Source: Marinicella gelatinilytica (GTDB taxonomy: Bacteria > Pseudomonadota > Gammaproteobacteria > Xanthomonadales > Marinicellaceae). Taken from it: a stretch of DNA of 64,000 bases. The stretch covers positions 1-64,000 of the forward strand of contig NZ_JAPMLN010000004.1 of NCBI RefSeq assembly GCF_026410405.1, given 5' to 3'. The translations under genes and the position numbers were made by a program. Below the pieces are notes generated by a model that was given only the letters and a program-made list of their open reading frames with translations, was not told where the DNA came from and searched no databases. This document shows, one piece after another, positions 50,501 through 58,565 of the stretch; the stretch's first letter is position 1; each line of letters starts with the position of its first letter.

Positions 50501-50708
50501 TGTGGGCTTTTTCACCAGCACCACGTTATGCCCGGGTTGCAGTGGTGAAGCCGCCGTTGATTTAAATTATATCGGTGAAATGATTTTGGATTTTGAGCAA
50601 CAAACCTGGCAAAGCGATATCAGTTGGCCAACACCATTAAGTCATAAGTGGCCGATAAATGATACCAATATGGTACGTATTTCTGATGAGCCCACCAGGC
50701 CGCGGTAA
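47505..50708 (+). CDS. large secreted reprolysin-like metalloprotease with calcium-binding repeats
   Basis: 1067 residues. Signal peptide to about residue 21 (cleavage after LWA). A propeptide-like region precedes an M12-type zinc protease domain with HEIGHNLGAGH (His303, Glu304, His307, His313) and the Met-turn YGTIMGSF. Residues about 405-545 are Asp-rich thrombospondin type 3 repeats (DSDGDGIIDQDDEFPFD and variants), expected to bind calcium. A propeller-like region (545-830) follows. The C-terminus has two copies of a motif like NWFNPASSGRGFNIGIF...WFTYDQAGLPVWYF seen in secreted proteins of this group. It lacks the IFxDGFE tail of the S8 protease. Confidence 0.88.
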   Translation: MIMRLLFLLLVLLSLNGQLWAKEMPEAYTDFHHDDVIPLSLNPLKSGQLSFTVQGQTIQLPKNLTKSGNHTHSFHQSFSNGELNATWGGGGLFGQLRLANNNYIITTEGHGMWAVKMPDNASYNSCGVQHNQVFEHDLNLKTINRNNHKKAAGTVIDLLVVYDQAIADRYPGELLNARVQQYIHVANQSYANSQLDLSLRLVGLKQTGYNANNANATLLDQLRKTLANISRYQGLTEVPGWRAATGADLVIFLRTHDILTRGNCGIAYFPAGNGQQFNTSYGINIMADGASSWSVCTDQLMVHEIGHNLGAGHHNAALQNRYLPDAAGFAKPGQYGTIMGSFGTGDPNRFLELNYFSSPYVQCGGDACGVPGQRDNVHVMSLLKGPVSQYFQSQSNAPYPDALTPSKTDSDGDGIIDQDDEFPFDSGESKDSDGDGVGDNQDVFPHDPTEWADFDGDGAGDNSDPDIDGDDHLNNVDAFPFDPNEYKDSDSDGVGDHQDAFPDDPTESSDTDGDGVGDNADLDSDNDGYPDIDPDKEDILVISVNNNRILRFDAETGRSKGIEVLPDDGQLTFQSDLVYDSHSQRLIYSTASRIKSIPLRNREQEPTTLVYPYAQDKTQLNSGFPTALAYLLNNKLRVAKTRSTNDSQSQHDYMAEFSIPLVGQAKPLGLKYITTEEESILDFYQQQDTLYALGYNQALYRGHISDSQLQNFTPSPAYWLKNSRAFIVTESGQMIHTKSNQLAMTDAGTGQSLGVFARTASLGYRNLTGITQTRDNRIIVADADKNTLLQFNMDDEFMGELVTGYGMDGPHKIIAVPALKDRFYQNQDRVMSPNAGNWFNPASSGRGFNIGIFNKRLQVLWFTYDQAGLPVWYFSAGLLDGFHYQDTLLKATQISDSEVSFEQVGELAVVFSNERQATVQWQLHELSGSEDIQWQQFSYEPEEDNYTGMWTREDAPGWGTAVTTIGEKTVITPFLYDAAGEPRWLSSDVALGTSPLQFNVGFFTSTTLCPGCSGEAAVDLNYIGEMILDFEQQTWQSDISWPTPLSHKWPINDTNMVRISDEPTRPR

Positions 50709-50730
50709 ATTGACGAAATCTGATTAACTC

Positions 50731-52320
50731 TCAGCTTATCTGTTCATGCTCATCACGATAATGACAGCCACTGCTCGTGGTGTTTGACCATGCCGCCAAA
50801 GTCACAATAATGGCGGTACGTACTGCATTGCGTAAGCCAATCAGATCGTCTGATACTTGGCAGTTGCGATAAAATTGTTCGATGTCGGTTTCCAGATGAC
50901 GCAGTTCACGCAAAGCCCGTTGTAGTCGCTCGGATGAGCGACTGATACCCACGTAATTCCACATAATGGTTTGAATACGCTGTAAATCATGGCGTATTAA
51001 AACCTTATCGGCCCGCTGTTGGCTGTTCATTTGCCAGGGTGGAATTAACTGTTCATCATAATGAGCGGTGTCTGATGATTTACCGACAATGGAACGGGCA
51101 CTATCCAAACCGGTCACCACCCCCTCTAATAAAGATGTGCTGGCTAAGCGGTTAGCACCATGTAGGCCGGTACAAGCGACTTCACCAATGGCATACAATT
51201 GCTGAATATCGGTAGACCCATCTGAATCGACCCATATTCCACCACAGGCATAATGCGCAGCCGGTGTCACCGGTATGGTCTGCTTGGTTATATCCACGCC
51301 ATGACTTAAACAGAACTCATAGATATTCGGGAATCGTGCAATAATTTGTTCAGCCGGTAAATATGAACAGATATCCAAATAAACACAATCACTGCCCAAA
51401 CGCAGCATTTCCTTATAGATACTGCGGGAAACCACATCTCTAGGTGCTAAATCCCGCCATTGTGCATCATAACGAGTCATAAAGGCTTCGCCTTGGGCAT
51501 TAATTAAACGTCCACCGGCACCACGCAATGCTTCAGATATCAGAAAATTAGGTGCACCTTTTTTATGAAAGGTGGTTGGGTGAAACTGCACATACTCGGT
51601 ATTTATCATCCGTGCACCGGCACGATGTGCCATCGCCAATCCATCGCCTCGAGTACCTTCGGTATTACTGGAATGTAAATACACTTGTCCAAAACCGCCA
51701 CTGGCTAAAATCGTGTGCCCGGCAATGACTCTTTTCACACGCTGCTGTTGACTATCTAACACATAAGCACCCACACATCGTTTCGGTTCGTACAGACTGC
51801 GCCGATCAAGGCTATGATGATCAGGTGTAATCAAATCAATGGCAGTATGCTGTGTGAGTAAAGTGATTTTTTGAGATTGTTTAGCAGCCGCCAAAAGGGC
51901 ATCATGGATGGCTTTGCCGGTGCTGTCCTTCACATGTAATATACGCGATATTGAATGCGCCGCTTCCTGACAAGTGGCTAAATTATCTTGTGAATCACGG
52001 TCAAATTTAACCGGCACTTTCTGCATTAATAAATAACGCAAATAATCGGGACCACATTCAGCCAAATAATGCACAAAAGAGTTCCGGTTTAATCCACCGC
52101 CGGCCGCCATAATATCTTCAGCCAAATGTTGCGCAGAGTCTTTTTCTCCTCGATAAACAATGCCACCTTGCGCCCAGTGGGTATTACAATCCTCAGGTAC
52201 TTTTGAGCGCGTAATAACGGTGACCGACACGCCCAAAGTAGCCAATTCTAAAGCCGCACTTAAACCGGCAATACCGCTGCCGATAATAAGCACTGTGTCT
52301 TGATGTAATTCCGATACCAC
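50731..52320 (-). CDS. nadB: L-aspartate oxidase NadB
   Basis: Oxidises L-aspartate to iminoaspartate using FAD, first step of de novo NAD synthesis. I place the start at a GTG (52320), one base after the nadA stop. This gives 529 residues starting VVSELHQDTVLIIGSGIAG, in line with the 540 of E. coli. The frame is open to 52416, but those codons lie inside nadA. FAD-binding GSGIAGLSAALEL, HWAQGGI, TEYVQFHPT, EALRGAGGRLIN, and APRDVVSR are present. It passes unstable iminoaspartate to NadA, encoded just upstream. Confidence 0.95.
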   Translation of the reverse strand: MVSELHQDTVLIIGSGIAGLSAALELATLGVSVTVITRSKVPEDCNTHWAQGGIVYRGEKDSAQHLAEDIMAAGGGLNRNSFVHYLAECGPDYLRYLLMQKVPVKFDRDSQDNLATCQEAAHSISRILHVKDSTGKAIHDALLAAAKQSQKITLLTQHTAIDLITPDHHSLDRRSLYEPKRCVGAYVLDSQQQRVKRVIAGHTILASGGFGQVYLHSSNTEGTRGDGLAMAHRAGARMINTEYVQFHPTTFHKKGAPNFLISEALRGAGGRLINAQGEAFMTRYDAQWRDLAPRDVVSRSIYKEMLRLGSDCVYLDICSYLPAEQIIARFPNIYEFCLSHGVDITKQTIPVTPAAHYACGGIWVDSDGSTDIQQLYAIGEVACTGLHGANRLASTSLLEGVVTGLDSARSIVGKSSDTAHYDEQLIPPWQMNSQQRADKVLIRHDLQRIQTIMWNYVGISRSSERLQRALRELRHLETDIEQFYRNCQVSDDLIGLRNAVRTAIIVTLAAWSNTTSSGCHYRDEHEQIS

Positions 52321-52321
52321 T

Positions 52322-53350
52322 TTAGCCGATTTGTAGCATTCGATTGACTGCCTGATAAGCCCGCTGCCTGATGTCTTCCGGAATGGTGATTTCATACTGA
52401 TTGAACAGTAAAGCATTATACGTGTCTTTCAGTTGAATCTGGTTCATATAAGGACAGCGCACATGGCACATGCGAAGCATTTCCCGGTTGGGGTTCTCAG
52501 CGTGGATGTTATCGCCCATGGCACATTCGGTGAGCAACAAATAACGCGGCAATTTGTTATCTCGAATATAGTTAATCATGGCCGTGGTGCTGCCGGAAAA
52601 ATCCGCGGCATCGACCACTTCTGGTTTACATTCAGGATGCGCCAATACTTTGGCATCGGGATAAGTCGCACGCACATGTTCAATGTCTTCCACGGTAAAT
52701 TGATCATGCACTTCACAACGGCCATGCCAGCCAATGAGTTGCACATCTACATCATTATCGCTGCCTTTATTTTTACTCGGGAAAATAATGTGCTTACCGG
52801 TTTCCCGGGCGATATTACCGGCTAAATACTCATCAGGTAAAAATATCACCGTATCCGAATTCAATGATTCAACCACTTGCTTGGCATTACCGGAGGTGCA
52901 ACAAATATCTGTTTCGGCTTTAACATCGGCATAGGTATTGATGTACGTGACCACCGGAACCCCCGGAAACTGCTGTTTAAGTTTTCTGACATCAGCCGCG
53001 GTAATCGATTCTGCTAAGGAACATCCGGCTTTACTTGAGGGCACTAAAACGGTTTTATCCGGACTTAGAATCTTAGCCGTTTCTGCCATAAACTCAACGC
53101 CACAAAAGACGATAATGTCTTTATCGGTTTCTGCCGCTTTTCTCGATAACTCCAGCGAATCACCGGTGAAATCAGGCACCGTATGAAACAGCGCCGGCTC
53201 CATGTAGTTATGACCTAAAATCAATGCGTTTTTCTGTTTTTTTAGGTCAATAATTTGTTGCGCCATTTCGGCTTTTAAGATCAATTCAGCTTCACTGTAC
53301 TGATCACTGAGTTTTTGGGTGAGTTTATCAAGGATTGGATTGGCTAACAT
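52322..53350 (-). CDS. nadA: quinolinate synthase NadA
   Basis: Condenses iminoaspartate with dihydroxyacetone phosphate to quinolinate using a [4Fe-4S] cluster. 342 residues. Cluster cysteines are expected in SKAGCSLAES, DICCTSGNA and LLTECAMGDN. HPECKPEVVDAADFSGSTTAM and GHNYMEPALF are further family blocks. First gene of the nadA-nadB operon. A TATAAT (minus strand 53421-53416) sits about 66 bases upstream of the ATG, and the leader can form a strong hairpin (53380-53404). Confidence 0.96.
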   Translation of the reverse strand: MLANPILDKLTQKLSDQYSEAELILKAEMAQQIIDLKKQKNALILGHNYMEPALFHTVPDFTGDSLELSRKAAETDKDIIVFCGVEFMAETAKILSPDKTVLVPSSKAGCSLAESITAADVRKLKQQFPGVPVVTYINTYADVKAETDICCTSGNAKQVVESLNSDTVIFLPDEYLAGNIARETGKHIIFPSKNKGSDNDVDVQLIGWHGRCEVHDQFTVEDIEHVRATYPDAKVLAHPECKPEVVDAADFSGSTTAMINYIRDNKLPRYLLLTECAMGDNIHAENPNREMLRMCHVRCPYMNQIQLKDTYNALLFNQYEITIPEDIRQRAYQAVNRMLQIG

Positions 53351-53379
53351 GGTTGTTAAATATTGTTGAGTTAAAGACG

Positions 53380-53404
53380 GGGCGCTGTCTGTGCGACAAC
53401 GCCC
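53380..53404 (-). promoter_or_regulatory. hairpin in the nadA leader, just downstream of the -10 element
   Basis: On the minus strand GGGCGTTGTC pairs with GACAGCGCCC (10 bp with one G-U pair) around a 5-base loop. A directly repeated TGCGACA lies at its edge. The position between the probable -10 box (53421-53416) and the nadA start suits an operator or leader control element. No known NAD riboswitch consensus is recognised. Confidence 0.5.
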
Positions 53405-53543
53405 ATGCGACAGGCATTATATTTAAAAGTGTAAAGTAAATTTTTGATGTAGGTCAGGTTTTTAGCTCGAATATTTCATGTAAGAATGGAATTTAGATAT
53501 AACATAGCTGGCTATTTTGCACCGTTTACATGAATTTTTCGGG

Positions 53544-55679
53544 CTAGAACTTTATACCTGCAAGCTTTAATAAAAAGGCATAGTCCTGTGCAGTTTCCTT
53601 ATAGTAACTAAAACGTCCCGAAGCACCGCCGTGACCGGTATCCATATTGGTGCGCATTAATAGCAGATTATCATCGGTTTTCATATCACGCAGTTTCGCC
53701 ACCCATTTAGCCGGCTCGAAGTATTGCACCTGCGAATCATGTAATCCGGTGGTGACCAGGATATTGGGATAATCCTGGGCTTTGACCTGATCGTAGGGCG
53801 AATAGGACAACATGTAATCATAAGAATCTTTGTTTTTGGGATTGCCCCACTCTTCAAATTCACCGGTGGTTAGCGGTAAACTTTCATCCAACATGGTGGT
53901 GACCACATCCACAAACGGCACACTGGCAATCATACCGTGATACAACATACCATCCATATTGGCCACCGCACCCATCAGCAAGCCGCCGGCACTGCCGCCC
54001 CAGGCATAGATACGCTCAGGATCGCCATAGCCTTTGGCCAATAAGGCTTTTGAGGCGTCAATAAAATCAGTAAAAGTATTCATTTTATTGAACATTTTAC
54101 CGTCTTCATACCAGGCGCGGCCTTTGGCCTGGGAGCCGCGAATATGCGCCACCGCATAGACAAAACCACGATCCAATAAGGACAGACGACTGACAGAAAA
54201 GCTGGGATCGATGGAATAGCCATAGGAGCCATAGCCATACACCAACAGAGGTCGTTCAGATAAGGCTGTGTCTGATTTTTTATACACCAGAGACACCGGT
54301 ACCTCAGCACCATCTCTGGCGGTAATTAACAGACGTTCAGATTGGTATTCCTCAGGATTATGTTCACCGTTAATTTCATCCTGTTTTAGTAAGGTTTTTT
54401 CACCACTGTTCAAGTCGACTTCGAAGACACTGCCGAGCTGGGTAAATGAATCATAACTGTAGCGCATGGTGTTGGTATTTTGTTGCGGGTTGTAACCCAC
54501 CCACATGGTGGAAACAGCCTCATCACCTTGAATAAGCTTTTCATCACCTGTTAACCAATTTTTGGCTTTAATGTGCTTAATGCCATTACGACGTTGATCA
54601 ACCACCAGCCAGTCTTTAAAGGCATCGGCATCATAAATCAGGGTTTCCTCATCATGGCCAATAATTTCTTGCCATTGTTGCTTATCTTGTGAAGCACCAA
54701 TCGGGGCACGCATTACCCGGGAATTTAAGGCCTGCCAATTACTGACGATAATCCAGTCACCGTCAAAATCTTCCACTGAATATTCATGCTTTTCTTCTCG
54801 TGGTAGCACCAATGAAAATTGGCCGGTGGGATTCGCTGCATCTAAATACAACACTTCACTCTGGGTGGTGGATTCAATCTGAACCATAATATAATCACCG
54901 GAACGTGAGGTGTAGCACGATAAATAAAAGGTGTCATCAGACTCTTCATAGACCAACACATCTTCACTGACAGGCGTGCCTAAACGATGGCGATAGACCT
55001 GATATGGCAGAAGTGTAACGGGATGTTTACGGGTGTAAAAAAAGGTTTCACTGTCTTTCGCCCAGGCGATGGAGCCGGTGGTGTTTTTGATGACATCCGG
55101 CAGCATTTTGCCACTAGCCAGATCTTTAAAGCGCAAATCGTATTGACGGCGGCTGACGGTGTCTTCGGAAAAGCCATAGATCTTATGATTGGGGCTTGGT
55201 TGTTGGTAGTTGCTGGCATAGTAGGCATAATCCTTGGCCAATTCATTGACATCCAAAAGCACTTCTTCATGGGCCTCGAGACTGTCTTTTTTACGGGCAT
55301 AAATCGGATACTCCTGTCCTTCAGAATAACGACTGTAATACCAATAGTTATCCAACTGATAAGGCACTGACTCGTCATTTTGTTTTATGCGGCCGGTAAT
55401 CTCCTGATACAGTGTTTCCACCAGGGGCTCAACATCTTTTAACTGCGCTTCGGTGTAATCGTTTTCAGCGTTCAGATAAGCCAACACTTTTTCATCGGTG
55501 CGCTCATCATCACGTAACCAATGATATTGATCGACACGGGTATCACCATGCAGGTTCATTTCGTAAGGTATTTTTTGAGCTTTAGGCGGTTGTTGTTCAG
55601 CCATGGATGACTCCTTTTGAGGGCTTGTTTGACAAGCAGACAGTGAAAAACAAAAAAGTAGTATGAATAATCGTGACAT
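53544..55679 (-). CDS. ptrB: oligopeptidase B (S9A), two possible starts
   Basis: Cleaves peptides after Arg/Lys. Closely resembles E. coli PtrB along its length: MNLHGDTRVDQYHWLRDD, KHPVTLLPYQVYRHRLGTP, a GGSAGGLLMGA nucleophile motif, DVVTTMLDESLPLTTGEFEEWGNP, and TTGLHDSQVQYFEPAKWVAKLR. The first start (55679, 711 aa) gives a lipoprotein signal with LSAC lipobox. An internal ATG at 55604 has a strong AAGGAG six bases upstream and would give the normal cytoplasmic form (686 aa). Both products are possible. It lies 18 bases after exosortase H in the same direction, so is probably co-transcribed with it. Confidence 0.93.
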   Translation of the reverse strand: MSRLFILLFCFSLSACQTSPQKESSMAEQQPPKAQKIPYEMNLHGDTRVDQYHWLRDDERTDEKVLAYLNAENDYTEAQLKDVEPLVETLYQEITGRIKQNDESVPYQLDNYWYYSRYSEGQEYPIYARKKDSLEAHEEVLLDVNELAKDYAYYASNYQQPSPNHKIYGFSEDTVSRRQYDLRFKDLASGKMLPDVIKNTTGSIAWAKDSETFFYTRKHPVTLLPYQVYRHRLGTPVSEDVLVYEESDDTFYLSCYTSRSGDYIMVQIESTTQSEVLYLDAANPTGQFSLVLPREEKHEYSVEDFDGDWIIVSNWQALNSRVMRAPIGASQDKQQWQEIIGHDEETLIYDADAFKDWLVVDQRRNGIKHIKAKNWLTGDEKLIQGDEAVSTMWVGYNPQQNTNTMRYSYDSFTQLGSVFEVDLNSGEKTLLKQDEINGEHNPEEYQSERLLITARDGAEVPVSLVYKKSDTALSERPLLVYGYGSYGYSIDPSFSVSRLSLLDRGFVYAVAHIRGSQAKGRAWYEDGKMFNKMNTFTDFIDASKALLAKGYGDPERIYAWGGSAGGLLMGAVANMDGMLYHGMIASVPFVDVVTTMLDESLPLTTGEFEEWGNPKNKDSYDYMLSYSPYDQVKAQDYPNILVTTGLHDSQVQYFEPAKWVAKLRDMKTDDNLLLMRTNMDTGHGGASGRFSYYKETAQDYAFLLKLAGIKF

Positions 55680-55697
55680 TATATTTATTCCAGTTAA

Positions 55698-56279
55698 TTA
55701 AGATTGGGGCAATTCTTTATTTTCAAAGTCTTGTGCCTCATTTTCTGAAGAAATATCATCTTCTCCGGCATCGGATTTTTGAGAATCATCCATGGGTTTG
55801 TCCCTGCGTGGTAAATAACGTAACCAAATGAGCCAAACAATCAAGGCATCTAAAATAATCAACGCTTGCCATAAATACAAATGGAACCATTCAAACCAGG
55901 TATGATTCCACTGTAATAAATAAAACAAAGAAATAATTCGCACCATGTTCAGTGACTGGATGGCTAAAAACCCCCAGAACAGTCCTTTGATTTTATACCA
56001 AAGTGGAGATGGGAAAGCGACGATGGCAGCCAACAATATAATCATGGCTTCCACACCATTACAACCCGGCGCAATTTGTATCGCAGCCATTGTTTTGGTG
56101 TCCTGGATAATATCACCATAGGCATGAACATTGGCATCAAATAATTGCACAATCCAAGAGCTGACAGTGGCAATCAAACCCGTAAATGGCAACACCACAG
56201 CTTGACGAACAGGTTCGTAAATTTCCAATAAAAAAAGTGATATTAAAATCACCAAAAACAACACAACAAAGCGAATCAT
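55698..56279 (-). CDS. xrtH: exosortase H (XrtH type)
   Basis: Membrane cysteine transpeptidase-like enzyme expected to process proteins with an IPTLxxWG-type C-terminal sorting signal. 193 residues with five or six membrane helices. The catalytic triad is Cys73 in APGCNGVEAM, Arg114 in NMVRIISLFYLLQ, and His133 in WFHLYLWQ. The C-terminal 35 residues are acidic and cytoplasmic. No protein with the matching sorting signal is visible in this window. Followed by ptrB, divergent from the response regulator. Confidence 0.9.
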   Translation of the reverse strand: MIRFVVLFLVILISLFLLEIYEPVRQAVVLPFTGLIATVSSWIVQLFDANVHAYGDIIQDTKTMAAIQIAPGCNGVEAMIILLAAIVAFPSPLWYKIKGLFWGFLAIQSLNMVRIISLFYLLQWNHTWFEWFHLYLWQALIILDALIVWLIWLRYLPRRDKPMDDSQKSDAGEDDISSENEAQDFENKELPQS

Positions 56280-56368
56280 GGTTTTTTATCGCTGGCACTA
56301 AAAGAGCAACGATTCTATCACATATCCATTAAATCCAAAGAAATCCATTTATGATAATTCACAAACTT

Positions 56369-56412
56369 TTAATTAAGGATTAACAGCTTCTTAACAGAAA
56401 TGTTAGTATGAT
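56369..56412 (+). promoter_or_regulatory. probable response-regulator box and promoter
   Basis: Three 11-bp direct repeats: TTAATTAAGGA (56369), TTAACAGCTTC (56380), TTAACAGAAAT (56391). Nine bases after the last TTAACAG comes TATGAT (56407-56412) with no good -35. This is the layout of promoters activated by PhoB/OmpR-type regulators, and the adjacent downstream gene encodes such a regulator, suggesting autoregulation. Confidence 0.65.
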
Positions 56413-56418
56413 GAACAC

Positions 56419-56503
56419 ATAGTCAAGGTTCTCCAAAAACAAGTTGACTTAAATCTGGGCATCTATTTCCCAAGGAGTTTTTAAACTTCTTGGGATTTTT
56501 TTT
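56419..56503 (+). ncRNA. candidate leader RNA or small RNA ending at a terminator
   Basis: A transcript from the TATGAT promoter would start near 56419 and meet a strong terminator at 56469-56503: CCCAAGGAGT pairs with ACTTCTTGGG (one G-U) around TTTTAA, followed by A and eight T. No coding frame is evident. It could be a small RNA of about 85 bases or an attenuated leader of the two-component operon. Ends are inferred, not observed. Confidence 0.5.
56469..56503 (+). terminator. intrinsic terminator upstream of the response regulator
   Basis: 10-bp stem 56469-56478/56485-56494, T8 tract 56496-56503, plus-strand orientation. The gene to the left (xrtH) is transcribed away, so there is no upstream gene whose transcript this could end. 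Confidence 0.85.
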
Positions 56504-56544
56504 ATCAAATGAATATATAGAAAACTAAAGAAGGAACCACGCTT

Positions 56545-57231
56545 ATGAAAATTTTAGTTGTTGAAGACAATACAGATATTGCCGCTAATATTGTTGATTA
56601 TTTTGAGGAAAAAGATCACATTGTTGATTACGCCGGTGACGGTGTAACCGGATTACATTTAGCTGTTAGCAATGATTTCGATGTGATTATTTTAGATTTG
56701 ATGTTGCCCGGCATGGATGGATTGGATTTGTGTAAAAAACTTCGAACGGATGCAAAAAAAAATACCCCGGTGATTATGTTAACCGCCCGCGATACATTGA
56801 GTCAAAAGCTGGAAGGTTTTGAATATGGCGCTGACGATTACATGGTTAAACCGTTTGCTTTACAGGAATTAGAAGCCCGCGTTAACGTTCTTGGCACCCG
56901 CAAAAAGAAAAATCTCAACCGCACTTTGGTTGTGGCTGATTTAGAATTCAATTTAGACAGTTTAACCGTAAAAAGAAATGGTCAAAGTTTAAAAATGAAT
57001 CCAACCGGGCTGAAGCTGTTACAAATATTAATGGAATCCAGTCCTTATGTGGTGCCTCGAGAAGAATTAGAGGTTAAAGTTTGGGGTGAAGAAATGCCTG
57101 ATTCTGACTCTCTGCGTGTTCATATTCACGGCTTGAGAACCACCATTGATAAACCGTTCGATAAAAATCTCATACACACCAGACACGGTATTGGATATCA
57201 CATATCCGATCCTGATGAACTGTCGGATTAA
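56545..57231 (+). CDS. OmpR/PhoB-family response regulator
   Basis: 228 residues. Receiver domain (1-120) with acidic pocket Glu7/Asp8, phosphoacceptor Asp51 in IILDLMLPG, Thr in MLTARD, and Lys in YMVKPF. The winged-helix DNA-binding domain spans about 130-225 (LKMNPTGLKLLQILMESSPYVVPREEL, SLRVHIHGLRTTID, HTRHGIGYHI). RBS GAAGGAA is nine bases upstream. The cognate sensor kinase starts 15 bases downstream. Probably binds the TTAACAG repeats in its own upstream region (inference). Confidence 0.94.
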   Translation: MKILVVEDNTDIAANIVDYFEEKDHIVDYAGDGVTGLHLAVSNDFDVIILDLMLPGMDGLDLCKKLRTDAKKNTPVIMLTARDTLSQKLEGFEYGADDYMVKPFALQELEARVNVLGTRKKKNLNRTLVVADLEFNLDSLTVKRNGQSLKMNPTGLKLLQILMESSPYVVPREELEVKVWGEEMPDSDSLRVHIHGLRTTIDKPFDKNLIHTRHGIGYHISDPDELSD

Positions 57232-57246
57232 ACTCAGCCGATACCG

Positions 57247-58545
57247 ATGAATTTTCGGAACAGTATAAAAAGTCGGATTATTATCGCTTTCTTGGCATTC
57301 AGCAGCCTATTGACCTTGCTGTTTGCCGTAGCTTCCTTGAGCATTAGGCAGAACTTACAGACTGAACTCATTGAACAAACCATCAAACAAGATTTAGATG
57401 GATATATGACAAAGCTGGCGGCTAATCCCCAGGATGTATTGGGTCAATCTCTATCAAGCAATGTACAAGGCGTTATCACCACACCCGATAATTTTCATAC
57501 AGATTTACCTTTGAGCTATGCTGATTTAGAAGACGGCACCCACATCATAACGGAAGGTGATAAGACCTATATTGTGGCAGTGAATAAACAGAATAAGCTT
57601 AAAGGGCAGCCTGTTTGGGGTTATATCAAATATGACATCAGTCATATGAAACAAAATGATCGGGTGTTGTGGGGGATTTTTGCAGGAATGCTTATCGTTT
57701 TCTTAATTCTTGCTTATGTACTGGCCATTTATGTCTCTAAAAAAGCATTAAAGCCGTTAAGTAAATTAGCGGCAAAATTAGAAAACTTATCTGCCCATAC
57801 TCACATCGAACCCTTGGCACCCTATTTTCCGGAGGATGAAGTCGGGAAAATTGCACATGCATTGGATAATTACGCGCAAAGCTTAACCGACTATGTGACC
57901 CGTGATAAAGAATTTAACGCCGATGTCAGCCATGAGTTAAGAACCCCGTTGGCGGTGATTACCAGTACCGTTGAACTCATTAAATCCAACCCGAACATCA
58001 GCGAAAAAGAACTCAGCCGCATTAACCGTATTGAGCGTGCCGTCAAACAATCCTCCGAGCTCACAGAAACCTTATTACTTTTAGCGCGCGAAGAACGCAA
58101 AGAAAACCAAGGTTTAGAACGCACCCAACCGGCCATCATTATCCGCAAGATATTAGAAAGTTACGAACCTACGCTCAAATTAAAACCGGTTAAAACCAAA
58201 GTCATTGAAAAAGACTGGTTACAAGTTAAAGCGCCGGAGTCTGTGATATCGGTTGTATTAGGCAACCTGATTGGTAATGCCATTAAATACACCACTGAAG
58301 GTACAATTCATATAATTATAGACACCCACTCAATTATTGTTCAAGATGAAGGCGTCGGCGTGAACGAATCTGAACTGCCTAAACTTTTTGAACGGCATTA
58401 CCGTGCCAACAAAACAAGCTCAAAAGGTTCAGGAATCGGTTTGGCTATCGTCAAACGCCTGTGTGAGCTGTATAATTGGGACATTGAAATCAGACAAAAT
58501 AAAACAGCAGGATTAACGGCCATTTTAACCTTTAATCCTGATTGA
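57247..58545 (+). CDS. sensor histidine kinase
   Basis: 432 residues. Membrane helices at about 11-33 and 141-163 enclose a periplasmic sensor of about 105 residues with no family I recognise. A HAMP-like linker (164-215) follows, then the HisKA domain with phosphoacceptor His229 in NADVSHELRTPLAVI. The HATPase domain has N box NLIGNAIKYT, G1 DEGVGV, and G2 GSGIGLAIVKRL. It phosphorylates the response regulator encoded 15 bases upstream. The signal is unknown. Confidence 0.93.
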   Translation: MNFRNSIKSRIIIAFLAFSSLLTLLFAVASLSIRQNLQTELIEQTIKQDLDGYMTKLAANPQDVLGQSLSSNVQGVITTPDNFHTDLPLSYADLEDGTHIITEGDKTYIVAVNKQNKLKGQPVWGYIKYDISHMKQNDRVLWGIFAGMLIVFLILAYVLAIYVSKKALKPLSKLAAKLENLSAHTHIEPLAPYFPEDEVGKIAHALDNYAQSLTDYVTRDKEFNADVSHELRTPLAVITSTVELIKSNPNISEKELSRINRIERAVKQSSELTETLLLLAREERKENQGLERTQPAIIIRKILESYEPTLKLKPVKTKVIEKDWLQVKAPESVISVVLGNLIGNAIKYTTEGTIHIIIDTHSIIVQDEGVGVNESELPKLFERHYRANKTSSKGSGIGLAIVKRLCELYNWDIEIRQNKTAGLTAILTFNPD

Positions 58546-58565
58546 CTCTTTAAAGGATTAAGCCA

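Noticed and set aside
52321..52416. Longer N-terminus for NadB starting at an ATG inside nadA
   Set aside because: The residues are unrelated to NadB, and a GTG directly after the nadA stop gives the expected length.
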